The notes under the pieces were generated by a model. It ran no database searches. It was not told where the DNA came from and saw nothing but the letters and a program-made list of their open reading frames with translations. Shown one piece after another: positions 43,089 to 53,550 of a stretch of DNA of 64,000 nucleotides. Within the stretch, counting starts at the first letter, position 1; every line of letters begins with the position of its first letter. Both the position numbers and the translations under genes were made by a program. Origin of the DNA: Cyclobacteriaceae bacterium (GTDB taxonomy: Bacteria > Bacteroidota > Bacteroidia > Cytophagales > Cyclobacteriaceae); NCBI GenBank assembly GCA_013141055.1, contig JABFRS010000002.1:558001-622000 (forward strand), read 5' to 3'.

Positions 43089-45618
43089 ACGCGGGGCAAA
43101 ACTGAAAGTTACCAAAATTTCGATTGGGCTGTGTATGGGTCTTGTGATCAGCGGATGTGTTGGCACCAAGTATCTCGAGAAAGATCAGAAGCTCCTTGAC
43201 AAGCAGTCGATCAAAGTTCCCAAAGGTTTTGACAAGGAAGGACTCAACGACGATTTCTATGTTCAGAAAGCAAACCGCCGGTTCCTGGGGTTGCCGATCA
43301 ACACCCTTACCTGGATGTATTATCTGGGATTAAGGCGCTTCAATAAAGAGACTTCGTGGTTCATTCAAAGCAAGAATGATTTCGTCCGGAAAAAGGAAAA
43401 GAAAGAGAAGAAGTTTGACAGAAAGATCGCGGCAACAGACAACGATCAGAAGAAAATAAATCTTCAGTTCCGCAAGCAGCAAAAGATCGAAGCCCTCAAT
43501 TTCAAAATCGAAAACGGAAATCTTCCCATGCAATGGGGTGAAAAGGTTTCAGTCTATGATTCCGCCAATGTTACCGCTACCGTCGACAAGATCAACATCT
43601 ATCTCTTCAACGAAGGCTATTTCCTGGGATCCACAAAACCGGAGATCATCGAAAAGAAACGGAAGGTAAAAGTGAAATATATCGTCACGCCGGGACAGCC
43701 ATTCCTGTATGACACTATTTTCTATAGAATTGCCGACACAGCGGTAATGCAGCTGGTGAGACGTTATGAGCCGTTGAGCAAGCTAAAGATCGGCGATCGG
43801 TACGAACAAAAGAAGATCAGTGAAGAGCGGGACCGTATTGATCTCATGCTTAAAGATCATGGCTATTACGATTTCAGCAAGCAGTACATTGACTTCCAGA
43901 TCGACACCGCATTCAGAAGGCGAAATGCTATTGCCCTTCAAATGGCCATCTCAGATCCTGTCAATCACGCACATCACAAAGTATTCAGGATAGACTCTGT
44001 CAACTTTACCACCGATGCCAGTGTGAAGAACAAATCGGGTGTCAAAAGAACCTCCACATACTATCATGATATCAAATACAATTATTTCCTGGACCAGTAT
44101 AACAAGAAAATATTAACCAATCGTGTTTTCATTCACCGCGACAGTCTTTATAGTCGTACAAATACTTTTTCAACACAACGTCAGCTTGCCAATCTTGATA
44201 TCTTCAAGTTTGTCAATATCAATTATGACACCTCTGGAGGAAAATTCATCGCCAATATTTTTACCAGTCCGCTGGATCGCTACTCCTGGACGAATGAAGC
44301 GGGTGTGACTGTGACACAGGGATTCCCGGGTCCGTATTATAGTCTCAGCTTTAAGAAGAGAAATATCTTTCATGGTCTTGAAATATTTGAACTGAATGGA
44401 AGATTCGGATTTGAAGGTGTTGCTTCTGCAACAGAGATTGGAAACGTTTATAAAAGCACGGAGGCCAACATCAATACTTCCGTAACCTTTCCACAGTTCC
44501 TTTTTCCATTGGGGAAAGCTGCTGAAGGTTTTGGTAAGTACAATCCCAAGACGCGACTGCTGGCAGGATATACGTATACTGACCGGCCCGAGTATCAGCG
44601 ATCCAACGTAACGATATCTGGAACCTATACATGGGAGAGTAAGAACAGGACGCGCCAGTATTCACTGACACTGGTAAATCTGCAGATCATCCAGTCGACA
44701 ACAGACAGTGCATTCAACGCTACTCTTTTGAATCTGCAGGCCACACAGGGCAATAACCTGATCAACTCATTCAAACCATCGCTGGTCAGCAGTACCATCT
44801 TTGCCATGACCTGGAATCCGAATAACTATGGTAATAATGACAGGAGCTCTTACTTTATGCAGGTGAAAGCAGAAAGCGGCGGCACGCTCTTTAACTTCTA
44901 CACACCTACCTATGCTACCGATCGCGGACTTCAGACTTACAAATACTTGCGACTGGGACTCGATTACAGAAGAAAGAAGATCATTGACCGCAATACTTCC
45001 GTTGCCTTCCGCCTGAATACAGGAGTCTCCTACTCTTATGGAGGCAACAATGCCCTTCCATATGAAAAGTATTTCTTCATCGGAGGAAGTAACAGCGTTC
45101 GTGCATGGCGTCCACGAAGGTTGGGGATAGGTTCCTTCCCTCCGAACCTCAGCACCGATCCTATAAGCAATGGACTGTTTGACTACCGATATGAGAAGCC
45201 GGGAGAAATTCTATTGGAGGGAAGTATCGAATGGCGCAAGCATCTTTTTGGATTCGTCAACGGAGCCATCTTCATTGATGCCGGAAATGTATGGTCATTC
45301 CAACAGGCAACAACGCCTGCCACCAGCGAAACAACTGCGAGCTGGTCAAGCCAGGGTAATACAAAATTCTATTTCGATAAGTTCTACAATGAAATTGCTG
45401 TCGGCACCGGCTTCGGACTTCGCTTTGATTTTAATTTCCTTGTACTCAGAGTGGATGTAGGGATGAAAGCGTGGGATCCATCCAGACCTGAAGGTGAACG
45501 CTTTGTGCTTGACAGGATCAGCTTCTCCCAACCATACGCGGTAAGGAATGCAGATGGATCGTATTCAAATTATAAAGAGCCGGTGATCTGGAATGTGGGG
45601 ATCGGATATCCGTTCTGA
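43060..45618 (+). CDS. tamL: BamA/TamA-like outer-membrane lipoprotein (TamL)
   Basis: About 850 residues. A lipobox (ISIGLCMGLVISGC) marks it as a lipoprotein, which is typical of Bacteroidota TamL and not of BamA. POTRA-like regions follow, then a C-terminal Omp85 beta-barrel ending NVGIGYPF with terminal Phe; GGSNSVRAWRPRRLG is the family's conserved lid motif. It inserts proteins or lipids in the outer membrane. Start is unclear: ATG 43060 overlaps the divergent methyltransferase, while a non-ATG start such as CTG 43102 would give the neatest signal peptide. The expected tamB is not adjacent. Confidence 0.88.
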   Translation: MKLILDFESIRGAKLKVTKISIGLCMGLVISGCVGTKYLEKDQKLLDKQSIKVPKGFDKEGLNDDFYVQKANRRFLGLPINTLTWMYYLGLRRFNKETSWFIQSKNDFVRKKEKKEKKFDRKIAATDNDQKKINLQFRKQQKIEALNFKIENGNLPMQWGEKVSVYDSANVTATVDKINIYLFNEGYFLGSTKPEIIEKKRKVKVKYIVTPGQPFLYDTIFYRIADTAVMQLVRRYEPLSKLKIGDRYEQKKISEERDRIDLMLKDHGYYDFSKQYIDFQIDTAFRRRNAIALQMAISDPVNHAHHKVFRIDSVNFTTDASVKNKSGVKRTSTYYHDIKYNYFLDQYNKKILTNRVFIHRDSLYSRTNTFSTQRQLANLDIFKFVNINYDTSGGKFIANIFTSPLDRYSWTNEAGVTVTQGFPGPYYSLSFKKRNIFHGLEIFELNGRFGFEGVASATEIGNVYKSTEANINTSVTFPQFLFPLGKAAEGFGKYNPKTRLLAGYTYTDRPEYQRSNVTISGTYTWESKNRTRQYSLTLVNLQIIQSTTDSAFNATLLNLQATQGNNLINSFKPSLVSSTIFAMTWNPNNYGNNDRSSYFMQVKAESGGTLFNFYTPTYATDRGLQTYKYLRLGLDYRRKKIIDRNTSVAFRLNTGVSYSYGGNNALPYEKYFFIGGSNSVRAWRPRRLGIGSFPPNLSTDPISNGLFDYRYEKPGEILLEGSIEWRKHLFGFVNGAIFIDAGNVWSFQQATTPATSETTASWSSQGNTKFYFDKFYNEIAVGTGFGLRFDFNFLVLRVDVGMKAWDPSRPEGERFVLDRISFSQPYAVRNADGSYSNYKEPVIWNVGIGYPF

Positions 45619-45653
45619 TGAAGTCACAGGTTTATGACCTGATAGATCATCAG
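45615..45653. terminator. Possible bidirectional hairpin between tamL and the E1 gene
   Basis: The outer stem CTGATGA/TCATCAG and inner stem CAGGT/ACCTG are separated by 5-base symmetrical internal loops, between two convergent genes. The outer stem overlaps the tamL stop. There is no T-tract, so function as a terminator is uncertain. Confidence 0.3.
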
Positions 45654-45654
45654 C

Positions 45655-47742
45655 TTAAAAGCCAAACAGATCTTCCAGTGCAGATATCAGCTTTGCAGAA
45701 TTGGGAAGCATCATTTTCTCAAGATCTACATTGAGGGGAACTGCGGGCAGATCAACGGCACCTAACGTGCTGACCGGTGCATCCAGGTATTTAAAACATT
45801 CCTTGGAAATTCTTCCCGCCAGTGATTCAGCAAATGAATTCAGCAATGGCTCTTCGGTGAGCACCAGCGCGCGACCATGAGTTTTCACGGAATCAGTGAT
45901 CATGTTCCAGTCGATAGGATTCAATGTTCGCAGATCAATGATCTCGAGACGGCCTTTAAAACTTTTGGCAGTTTCCTTGCTCCAGTAAACTCCCATTCCA
46001 TAGGTAATGATCACAGCAGAATCTCCTTCATGGATATGCTTCTCATCCGCCTGTAAAACTTTATTGGCTTTGCCGAGGGGTATCATGTATTCTTCATCAG
46101 GCTCCGTCATCTTTGCCTCAGAAGTACCAGGAACTTTGCTCCAGTATAATCCCTTGTGCTCCAGAAGAACAACAGGATTAGGATCATAGAAAGATGCTTT
46201 TAATAATCCTTTCATATCCGCTGCACAGGAAGGATAAACAACCTTGATACCTCTGATGGTAAGCAATGTCGATTCAATGCTTCCGGAATGATAGGGGCCA
46301 CCGCCGCCATATGCACCAATCGGAACCCGTATCAATGACTGAACAGGGAACTTTCCTTTTGAGAGATAACAGCTTTTGGAAAGTTCCTCCACAAGCTGAT
46401 TGATTCCCGGCCAAATGTAATCGGCGAATTGTATCTCAACGATTGGCTTGCATCCCACGGCAGACATACCGGCAGTAGAACCAACGATATACGCTTCCTG
46501 AATCGGAGTATTAAAAACACGTTCATCACCATACTTCTGCGCAAGCGTTGCTGCTTCACGGAATACACCACCCAACCTTCTTCCAACATCCTGACCATAG
46601 AACAAAGCTTCAGGATGTTTCTTCAACAGTTCTTCAACAGCATGCAGGGCAGCGTCTACCATCACAACCTTCTCACCTTTCTTCGGAGTGCGCTGTCCCT
46701 TCTCTTCAAGGATAGTCGTTTCCGCAAATTCATGTGAGTTGAAATCATTCACATCAGGATCCGGCGATGCAACGGCGCGCTCATAATCCTGTTTTACTTT
46801 ATCTGCAGCACGCTGACGTATTTCTTCAAGGTCATCCTTTCCATAACCAGCTTCCAGCATTTGTTTCTCCAGGATGATGATCGGATCACTTTTACCATGA
46901 AGCTCAAGATCTTCACGATACCATTCCTTTCTTACACCGGAAGTATGATGTCCCAACAGTGGGCACTTTGCATGTACGAGAATCGGAGATCTGTTTTCAC
47001 GGACGAAGGCAATGGCTTTCTCCATTCCAAGATAGCTGTCGCTAAAATCAGAACCATCCACGCGCATTCGTTCAATACCTTTAAACCCGGCAGCATATTC
47101 ATACGCGTCGGTAGTTCTCATCTCAGCACCGGTAGCAGAAATTCCCCAACCGTTATCCTGAATGAGATAGATGATGGGAAGTTTTTTAAGAGCCGCCATT
47201 TGAAAAGCTTCTGCCACTTCACCTTCGGTAACAGAGCCATCACCAAGAGAACAAATAACAACGGGCTTATTCTTACCCTTTAATAAATTCTGTGATTCAA
47301 GATAGGCCAGTCCATGCGCCATACCCGTTGCCGGGATTGCCTGCATGCCAGTGGCCGAACTCTGATGGGGAATAACCGGAAAGCCTTCACGCCTTAATGA
47401 CGGATGACCATAATACGAACGACCTCCCGAAAAGGGATCATCGCGCTTGGCCATCAATTGAAGCATCAACTCATAGGGCTCAAGTCCCATCGCGAGCAGC
47501 ATCGATTCATCACGATAATAGAGCGAAGCAAAATCAAACGCTTTCAGCTGAAGACCTGCCGCCAGCTGAATGGCTTCATGACCCCGGGAAGTGCTGTGAA
47601 CATACTTGCTGCAGATCTCCCGGTTTTCTTCATACGTCTCCCCCATGCGTTTGGCCGTACACATAAGCTCATACGCGCGTACAAGCGTTTTTTTATCAAC
47701 AGGATTTTTAGGAGTCTTTACCGTTGTGGATGAAGATGGCAT
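45655..47742 (-). CDS. Fused alpha/beta E1 of branched-chain/2-oxo-acid dehydrogenase
   Basis: 695 residues. The alpha half (about 1-340) has the thiamine-diphosphate motif CSLGDGSVTEGEVAEAFQM ending at QDNGW. The beta half (from ~355: GQDVGRRLGGVFREA, NTPIQEAYIVGSTAGM) completes the active site. It decarboxylates a branched-chain or related 2-oxo acid and hands the acyl group to E2. Fusion of both subunits in one chain is usual in this phylum. E2 and E3 genes are not in the window. Confidence 0.92.
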   Translation of the reverse strand: MPSSSTTVKTPKNPVDKKTLVRAYELMCTAKRMGETYEENREICSKYVHSTSRGHEAIQLAAGLQLKAFDFASLYYRDESMLLAMGLEPYELMLQLMAKRDDPFSGGRSYYGHPSLRREGFPVIPHQSSATGMQAIPATGMAHGLAYLESQNLLKGKNKPVVICSLGDGSVTEGEVAEAFQMAALKKLPIIYLIQDNGWGISATGAEMRTTDAYEYAAGFKGIERMRVDGSDFSDSYLGMEKAIAFVRENRSPILVHAKCPLLGHHTSGVRKEWYREDLELHGKSDPIIILEKQMLEAGYGKDDLEEIRQRAADKVKQDYERAVASPDPDVNDFNSHEFAETTILEEKGQRTPKKGEKVVMVDAALHAVEELLKKHPEALFYGQDVGRRLGGVFREAATLAQKYGDERVFNTPIQEAYIVGSTAGMSAVGCKPIVEIQFADYIWPGINQLVEELSKSCYLSKGKFPVQSLIRVPIGAYGGGGPYHSGSIESTLLTIRGIKVVYPSCAADMKGLLKASFYDPNPVVLLEHKGLYWSKVPGTSEAKMTEPDEEYMIPLGKANKVLQADEKHIHEGDSAVIITYGMGVYWSKETAKSFKGRLEIIDLRTLNPIDWNMITDSVKTHGRALVLTEEPLLNSFAESLAGRISKECFKYLDAPVSTLGAVDLPAVPLNVDLEKMMLPNSAKLISALEDLFGF

Positions 47743-47762
47743 CTATCGTTTGAAAGCGGCTT

Positions 47763-47770
47763 CAAATATA
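47763..47770 (-). promoter_or_regulatory. Putative -7 element TATATTTG upstream of the E1 gene
   Basis: An exact TAnnTTTG match on the minus strand, ending 20 bases before the ATG, giving a predicted leader of about 15 bases. No -33 element is evident. Confidence 0.5.
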
Positions 47771-47800
47771 GAAATTTTAATCCCCTGATGAGGAAGCTAA

Positions 47801-49312
47801 TTACTCGATTTTAATGGTAACGGCCCTGGAATCGACAGTGGTTCTGCTCTTAAAGGTGATGACACCAGAGTGATAAAGATTGTCCTGAATCTTTGACAGC
47901 GTCTCCAGGTTGAGACTGTAGTTAGCAAGCTGAGGGTCTTTGGTCAACGGATACTTGGTGGCTTTACCCTGATCATCAATCTCCTGAACCGTCATCATAG
48001 CGTCCTTGCCGGAGAAAACTTCCAGCTCAACATAGTTAAGCGCACGCTTCATGTTTTCAGGTCGGTCATTATAGACGATAAGTACCTTGTTCTTGTAGGG
48101 AAAAACATAATGACTCAGGAAACTACCCATGATGCCCATCTGCTTTTTTCTTACCACGTGCGTCCATTTGGACTTTCCATCTTCTGTAAAGCTCACGACG
48201 TATGTGTAGTAATTGGAATATCCATAGATTACTCCATTCTTGGTCATTACGAGACTGGCTTCAAAGGTTGCCACAAGATCATTGTTCTCAAGTGAAACAA
48301 GGTTTACGACGCCCCAGTGAGAATCATCAAACCCGCCGATGTTGGCGAATCGGTTAAAGTCTTTATCGATCATGGACGATCCAAGAAGTTCCATGGTACC
48401 CGACGAAACATTGAAGCGATTGACGAAGTAGACAAAGTTCTTTTTCTGCTTATTGATTCCAACGACATAAGGCTTCACGCCTCCCAGCAATTCAAGGTTG
48501 GCACCATAATTATCACCAACATCCAGTCCCAGCTCTGAAATTGTGAAAGACTTTGTTTTATACAAATAGCTCATTAAGATCGGACGCTTGTCGCCTTTCA
48601 ATGTCCTCTCTGCGAGGATGTAGCAGTTACCGGAGTTATCAACCTGGAAAGATTGTATTGAAAGTTCTTTATCAAGATTACCGGGTTCAAAGACTTTTTG
48701 CCAGACCTCCCCGAAAGAGGCATCCAGCAACCTGCATTCAAACTTCTGCTTCTCCTTGGCCTTTGTATTGAATAGTCTGAAGACAAGAAATGACTGCTCA
48801 TCTTTGGATTTCTCAAGACCCAGTCCGCTTCCGGATTGCTTAAGTCCTGAAAAAGAACTCACGAGTATGGGTGTTCCCATTAATTGCATGTCACCATTCA
48901 CTTCATTGACATAGAGAGAGAATTGATCCTGATCCGGAAAATCAATGGTGTATAGAATAAAAAGCTTTGTTGTGTTCCTGACGAATCCCACCATCTGAAC
49001 CGTTTCTTTATCGCCTGTGGAGACAAATTCAGCGGACAGTTTTTTCATTCCTGAGGGATTGACATAATCATTGAAGCTCATGAACCAGAAAGCTCCGCCA
49101 TTCAGTCCATAACCTGTATAAGCCTTACGCTCGCGGGTGTCAAAGAATACCGTTGAAGAAACGGAGGTATTCTTCCGTATGAAAGAGAATCTCTTGATGT
49201 CCAATTGCTCACGCAGCTGTTTTTGGTCGATGACAGGACCTTTTACAATCGTTATCTTTTGAGAATAACCAACAACCGATATCAGAACGAGGAAAAAGAG
49301 AAGTATTCTCAT
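47801..49312 (-). CDS. Hypothetical exported protein
   Basis: 503 residues from the ATG at 49312; the frame runs to 49366, but MRILLFFLVLISVVGYSQ is a clean signal peptide. The mature part is rich in beta strands with repeating blocks such as FVSTGDKETVQMVGFVRN and MSYLYKTKSFTISELGLD that suggest a beta-propeller or similar repeat fold. I do not recognise a named family. Similar 500-residue secreted proteins of unknown function are frequent in Cytophagales. Confidence 0.75.
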   Translation of the reverse strand: MRILLFFLVLISVVGYSQKITIVKGPVIDQKQLREQLDIKRFSFIRKNTSVSSTVFFDTRERKAYTGYGLNGGAFWFMSFNDYVNPSGMKKLSAEFVSTGDKETVQMVGFVRNTTKLFILYTIDFPDQDQFSLYVNEVNGDMQLMGTPILVSSFSGLKQSGSGLGLEKSKDEQSFLVFRLFNTKAKEKQKFECRLLDASFGEVWQKVFEPGNLDKELSIQSFQVDNSGNCYILAERTLKGDKRPILMSYLYKTKSFTISELGLDVGDNYGANLELLGGVKPYVVGINKQKKNFVYFVNRFNVSSGTMELLGSSMIDKDFNRFANIGGFDDSHWGVVNLVSLENNDLVATFEASLVMTKNGVIYGYSNYYTYVVSFTEDGKSKWTHVVRKKQMGIMGSFLSHYVFPYKNKVLIVYNDRPENMKRALNYVELEVFSGKDAMMTVQEIDDQGKATKYPLTKDPQLANYSLNLETLSKIQDNLYHSGVITFKSRTTVDSRAVTIKIE

Positions 49313-49505
49313 GAAGAATATTTTATTTATTGTAATAATGCCACTTACCGTCGAATTCAATATCAACTCTTCTTTCCTGTTATAGAATATTCTGATAGAG
49401 TTCCTATTTAAGTAGCCAAACTCATCAAATACTTTGAGTTTTTCAATAAAAGCATCTGCAATTATTTTCTCTCATTGGGTTTAATTTTAGATTGGATAAT
49501 TCCAA

Positions 49506-50945
49506 CTACCATGAACTGCTGGCTCCACCTCCACCTGAACTACCTCCACCCCAGCTTCCCCCGCTGGAGGAAGAGGATGAAGAGCTGCTGGAAGAACTAT
49601 CCGACGAACTGCTACGGGTGAGTCGTGCAATAGAAAAGGTAGACCTTACTCTATGATTGCAATAATTACAAAGATGAATTTCCTCGCCCTGACCTGATGA
49701 TGAATAGCTTGGAGACTTTATGGTGCGGCTTCCGGAAAGATAATACGCAAGGGTCTTGCATTTGGGACATGCCGTATACTTTGATCTTCTGTTCGGATAG
49801 ATATTCATCTGAATATTCTGACATGAACCACATTGCCAGACATCATAGTCGGCAGATTTGAGCGTCTCCTCCATTTGTTGTGCCTTTGACAGAAACTCAT
49901 CTTCATTTAATTCCGATAGTTTCTTCATAGCGCCCTGGCACTTGGTACACGTGCGGGGATGGTTACGGTATGATCGCTTCCGGGCGATATGATAAAAGAA
50001 GTATAGAAAGAATGGAAGGGGAAACAGTAATCCCATGAAAAACCAATAGATCTGTCCCTTCCTGAGAAACTCCACGATCTCATAGTACTTCTCCTTCTCC
50101 TGAAGTCGTTTGATCACATTCTTTACCCGCGCCAACCGGTGAAACAGGGTAAGCATGAAATAGAGATAGAGAGAAAGAAAACACAAGCCTGCCGCATCTT
50201 CATTGTTCCTGAAATTGAACAAGAGAATAATAAGGGCAGGAAGAAATAAGAACTCAAGAAGCCACACCCATCGCTTCAATCTCATTTCGAAATACAATGT
50301 TTCGCCTGGATATTTCGAATTATAAAAATGACCATTGGCAGCTTTGATCCAGTAAGCGATACCGACAATCGGTGCCACAAACATTAAGATGAAGGCAATA
50401 AAAGTTTCCCAGCCGCTTACTTCTACAGGGGGTGCTGTGAGCTCTTCAGCATAGGAAGGATTGGTAAGTATTTTATCAACCTCCTGAATACCTGCCAGGA
50501 CGCCACCGTTATAATTACCATTTTTAAATTCGGGGACCATGGAATTCATTTCGATGTGCTTGCAGGTGACATCTGGCAAGACTCCTTCCAATCCATAGCC
50601 GGTATGAAATCTTACAGTACGCTGATCTTTCACCAAAAGCAACAAGAGTCCATTATCATTGCCTGCCTGTCCGATCTTCCATGCATCAAAGAGTTTTTGT
50701 GCAAAGTCTGTCACATCCGAACTTCCAATTGAATTAAGAATTACTACCGCCACCTGCACGGTTGTTCTCTTCTCCAATGAACTTAAAATTGTGTCGATCC
50801 CCGCTATTGTAGACTGATCCAGTATTCCATCCGGATTTGAGACATAACTATTGTTGATGAGCTTCTGATTAGGAATGTTCTCTATTGTGGATTGGGAATA
50901 AAGAGTTCCGGAAATGAAAAGAAGAATGATCAGGGAAAGTCTCAT
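49506..50945 (-). CDS. TPM-domain (YgcG-like) membrane protein with zinc ribbons and Ser/Gly tail
   Basis: 479 residues. Signal peptide (LSLIILLFISGTLYSQ), TPM domain (~30-160; VSNPDGILDQSTIAGID, LLLLLVKDQRTVRFHTGYGLEG), then several membrane segments (FIAFILMFVAPIVGIAYWI, LLEFLFLPALIILLF, YWFFMGLLFPLPFFLYFFY). Four Cys pairs (CTKCQ, CGSCQ, CPKCK, CNYC) form zinc-ribbon-like units. The end is a poly-Ser then Gly/Ser/Trp tail, as often seen after TPM domains. Role unknown; linked in general to envelope or photosystem-type maintenance. Confidence 0.85.
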   Translation of the reverse strand: MRLSLIILLFISGTLYSQSTIENIPNQKLINNSYVSNPDGILDQSTIAGIDTILSSLEKRTTVQVAVVILNSIGSSDVTDFAQKLFDAWKIGQAGNDNGLLLLLVKDQRTVRFHTGYGLEGVLPDVTCKHIEMNSMVPEFKNGNYNGGVLAGIQEVDKILTNPSYAEELTAPPVEVSGWETFIAFILMFVAPIVGIAYWIKAANGHFYNSKYPGETLYFEMRLKRWVWLLEFLFLPALIILLFNFRNNEDAAGLCFLSLYLYFMLTLFHRLARVKNVIKRLQEKEKYYEIVEFLRKGQIYWFFMGLLFPLPFFLYFFYHIARKRSYRNHPRTCTKCQGAMKKLSELNEDEFLSKAQQMEETLKSADYDVWQCGSCQNIQMNIYPNRRSKYTACPKCKTLAYYLSGSRTIKSPSYSSSGQGEEIHLCNYCNHRVRSTFSIARLTRSSSSDSSSSSSSSSSSSGGSWGGGSSGGGGASSSW

Positions 50946-50989
50946 ACGATGAAATGAAAATTAAAACTTGAATGTCAATATTGCTTTCA

Positions 50990-52804
50990 CTAACCCTTCA
51001 CTTTCAAAATCCATCTGTTGATTTTCTCCTCCAGCAACACCAATGGTAGACTTCCGGAGTTCAGCACCTGATTGTGGAATTCTTTGATAGAGAATTTATC
51101 ACCGAGTTCTTTTTCTGCCCTTGTTCTTAGCTCACGGATCTTGATCTGCCCGACTTTATAACACAATGCAGCACCAGGCGTTGCCATATATCGCTCCACT
51201 TCAACAATGATCTTGTCTTCTGACTCCGCCTCATTCTCCAATGAATATTGAATGGCCTGCTCGCGGGTCCATCCCATGGTATGAATGCCTGTCTCCAGCA
51301 CAAGGCGAATTGCCCGATGTATTTCCATGCTGAGCATTCCAAAATGCTGATAGGGATCTTCATAGATTCCAAGTTCCGTGCCCAGTGACTCAGCATACAA
51401 TGCCCATCCTTCCACAAACACGGAGATACTTTCAGGATGTAAAAATTCAGGAAGCTCTTCATTCTCCTGCTGCAGGGTCAGCTGGTAATAATGTCCGGGA
51501 ATCGCTTCATGCAGGAACAATGCCTCGTCGGTAAATTTATTATAGCTCTTCACATCCGGAATGGGAACATAGAAAACACCGGGACGGGAACCATCCTTGT
51601 TTCCGGGAAGAAACTCGGCACTGGCAGAACCTTCACGGAATGATTCAGTCCTTCGAACTTCAAAACCACCTTTAGGTTTGAGATCAAATACATCTCCAAG
51701 CTTTACCTTGATTCGTTCATGAATTGCATTAAAGCCTGCGATCACTTCCTCAGGCTTCTTAAAAGGCATTTGCTTTTTGTCCTTTCTGACATGTTCGAAG
51801 AACGCTTTCAGATCACCCTTGAAGCCAATGGATTCTTTTATCTTTTCCATTTCACCCCGGATGCGTGCTACTTCGTTTTTTCCCAATGCATGAATTTGTT
51901 CAGCAGTCATGTTTGTAGTCGTGTGATACCGGATCAGATACTGGAATGTCTCTGCTCCTCCCGGCAATGCGCTTAATCCCGCTGTTTCTCTGCCTGCTGG
52001 CAAATAGGTATTGATGAGAAAATCCTGCAACTCTTTATACTTTGGAATCAGTTTATTGCTGACCATCGCTGTATAAGCCGTCGTCAACCGTTCTTTATCA
52101 GCAGTGGAGAAATCAGCAGGCATCATCGTTATGGGAGCATAAAAAAGATGTTTCGGAACCGGCGTGTTAATGAATCCATCCAGTTGAGGAATCATTTTTT
52201 TGATCAGCACTTTTGGCAATACCACTCCTGTTGCAATTCCTTTATTCATCTTCACCATGCAGGTGTCTAGAAAAGGAAAGTAAGCATCGATTCTCTTCAG
52301 CCAGTTGTCATAATCCTCAACTGTCTTGAAAGGTTGTAGACTTGTGCCACCTGCGAGTTGTGAAAAGTACAGGTGAAGCGATTGTATTTGTAATAAGGGG
52401 AATAATTCAAATGTGGGCATGTCGTACATCGGTGAGGCGATCGTCACAATCTTATTATTCAGGCCTTCGATCTTGATCCTGCAATCCCACTCCATCACAC
52501 CCATGCTTAACCACTGTGATGGGGAAACTTTAGCAGAATCATATTTTGCCAGTTCCTCCAGGAACATATTATAGTTGGTGAGCAGATCTTTCTTGTAGGG
52601 ATCAGAGATATAATTGGCCAGCTGAGAATTGTATTCAGAGAAACCTGCTTTCGTCGCTTCGAGAGGATTGATGCGCTTCTTAAATGCGTAGTAGTCTTTG
52701 AAGAGGCTGTCGATGGGTATTACTTCCGTGACGGGTTCGGATGATTTATTAGAAGTACAGGCAAACAAAGCAGCCGAAGCTAATAACAGGAGAATGTATT
52801 TCAT
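50990..52804 (-). CDS. DUF885-family zinc peptidase-like lipoprotein
   Basis: 604 residues. Lipobox ILLLLASAALFACTSN. The metal motif HExxH is seen in LFLHEAIPGHYYQL, and FVEGWALYAESLG provides the distant Glu. The family is structurally related to thermolysin-like carboxypeptidases; substrates are unproven. Located at the periplasmic side or cell surface. It lies 44 bases from the TPM gene and could be in the same transcript. Confidence 0.88.
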   Translation of the reverse strand: MKYILLLLASAALFACTSNKSSEPVTEVIPIDSLFKDYYAFKKRINPLEATKAGFSEYNSQLANYISDPYKKDLLTNYNMFLEELAKYDSAKVSPSQWLSMGVMEWDCRIKIEGLNNKIVTIASPMYDMPTFELFPLLQIQSLHLYFSQLAGGTSLQPFKTVEDYDNWLKRIDAYFPFLDTCMVKMNKGIATGVVLPKVLIKKMIPQLDGFINTPVPKHLFYAPITMMPADFSTADKERLTTAYTAMVSNKLIPKYKELQDFLINTYLPAGRETAGLSALPGGAETFQYLIRYHTTTNMTAEQIHALGKNEVARIRGEMEKIKESIGFKGDLKAFFEHVRKDKKQMPFKKPEEVIAGFNAIHERIKVKLGDVFDLKPKGGFEVRRTESFREGSASAEFLPGNKDGSRPGVFYVPIPDVKSYNKFTDEALFLHEAIPGHYYQLTLQQENEELPEFLHPESISVFVEGWALYAESLGTELGIYEDPYQHFGMLSMEIHRAIRLVLETGIHTMGWTREQAIQYSLENEAESEDKIIVEVERYMATPGAALCYKVGQIKIRELRTRAEKELGDKFSIKEFHNQVLNSGSLPLVLLEEKINRWILKVKG

Positions 52805-52932
52805 GGATCAGGATTATGGGTTCGGGAAGATAAATTAAAGAATTAAGGAATGAAAGAGTGAAAGAATACCCATAATTAAAAATGAAGAGTAATGGCAATT
52901 GATTAATTTTCATTTACCAAAAAATTAATGCG

Positions 52933-53499
52933 ATGAAATCAGTTCTCAGTATTCTCATATTATGTTATGCAGTTTCTTTACCTGCACAAACCCTTCCCTT
53001 TTCTTCCATCACCACTTACCCGGATACCTACACGGCAGGTAGTGTAGCGGCACGAATGATTGATGGCCTGGGGTTTAGGTTTTACTGGGCAACCGAAGGA
53101 TTAAATGAAAAAGATCTTGCCTACAAGCCAAGTTCTGATGCACGCTCATGTCAGGAAACAATCGAACACATTTATGAGATGTCGTTTATGGCCATGAATG
53201 CTCCCTTGAAAAAAGTAAATGTGAATGGTCAGGATGTAAAGCTCCCCTTTGCAGAAATGAGAAAAAAGACTTTGGAGAACTTAAAAGCAGCAAGCGACTT
53301 ATTACGAAAAGCTACCGATCAGGATATGAAAGACTTTAAAGTTCTTTATTCGGACGGCAGGAAACTATATGAATATCCTTTCTGGAATTTAATTAATGGC
53401 CCGATAGAAGATTGTGTATGGCACGCCGGACAGATCGTTGCATTCCGAAGAGCATCAGGAAATCCGATTGCGGAGAAAGATTTTTTTATGGGAAAATAA
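52933..53499 (+). CDS. Secreted DinB-fold protein
   Basis: 188 residues. Signal peptide SVLSILILCYAVSLPAQ. DinB-like four-helix pattern: GLGFRFYWATEGL, then ETIEHIYEMSFMA (first His) and DCVWHAGQIVAFRR (second His region). Only one His is visible in the last motif, so the metal site may differ from the paralogue at 33.7 kb. Function unknown. Confidence 0.75.
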   Translation: MKSVLSILILCYAVSLPAQTLPFSSITTYPDTYTAGSVAARMIDGLGFRFYWATEGLNEKDLAYKPSSDARSCQETIEHIYEMSFMAMNAPLKKVNVNGQDVKLPFAEMRKKTLENLKAASDLLRKATDQDMKDFKVLYSDGRKLYEYPFWNLINGPIEDCVWHAGQIVAFRRASGNPIAEKDFFMGK

Positions 53500-53550
53500 A
53501 CAGTATCCAAAAATACTGCATGAGAATCGTTCGGAATTAAAGCCGTCGTT

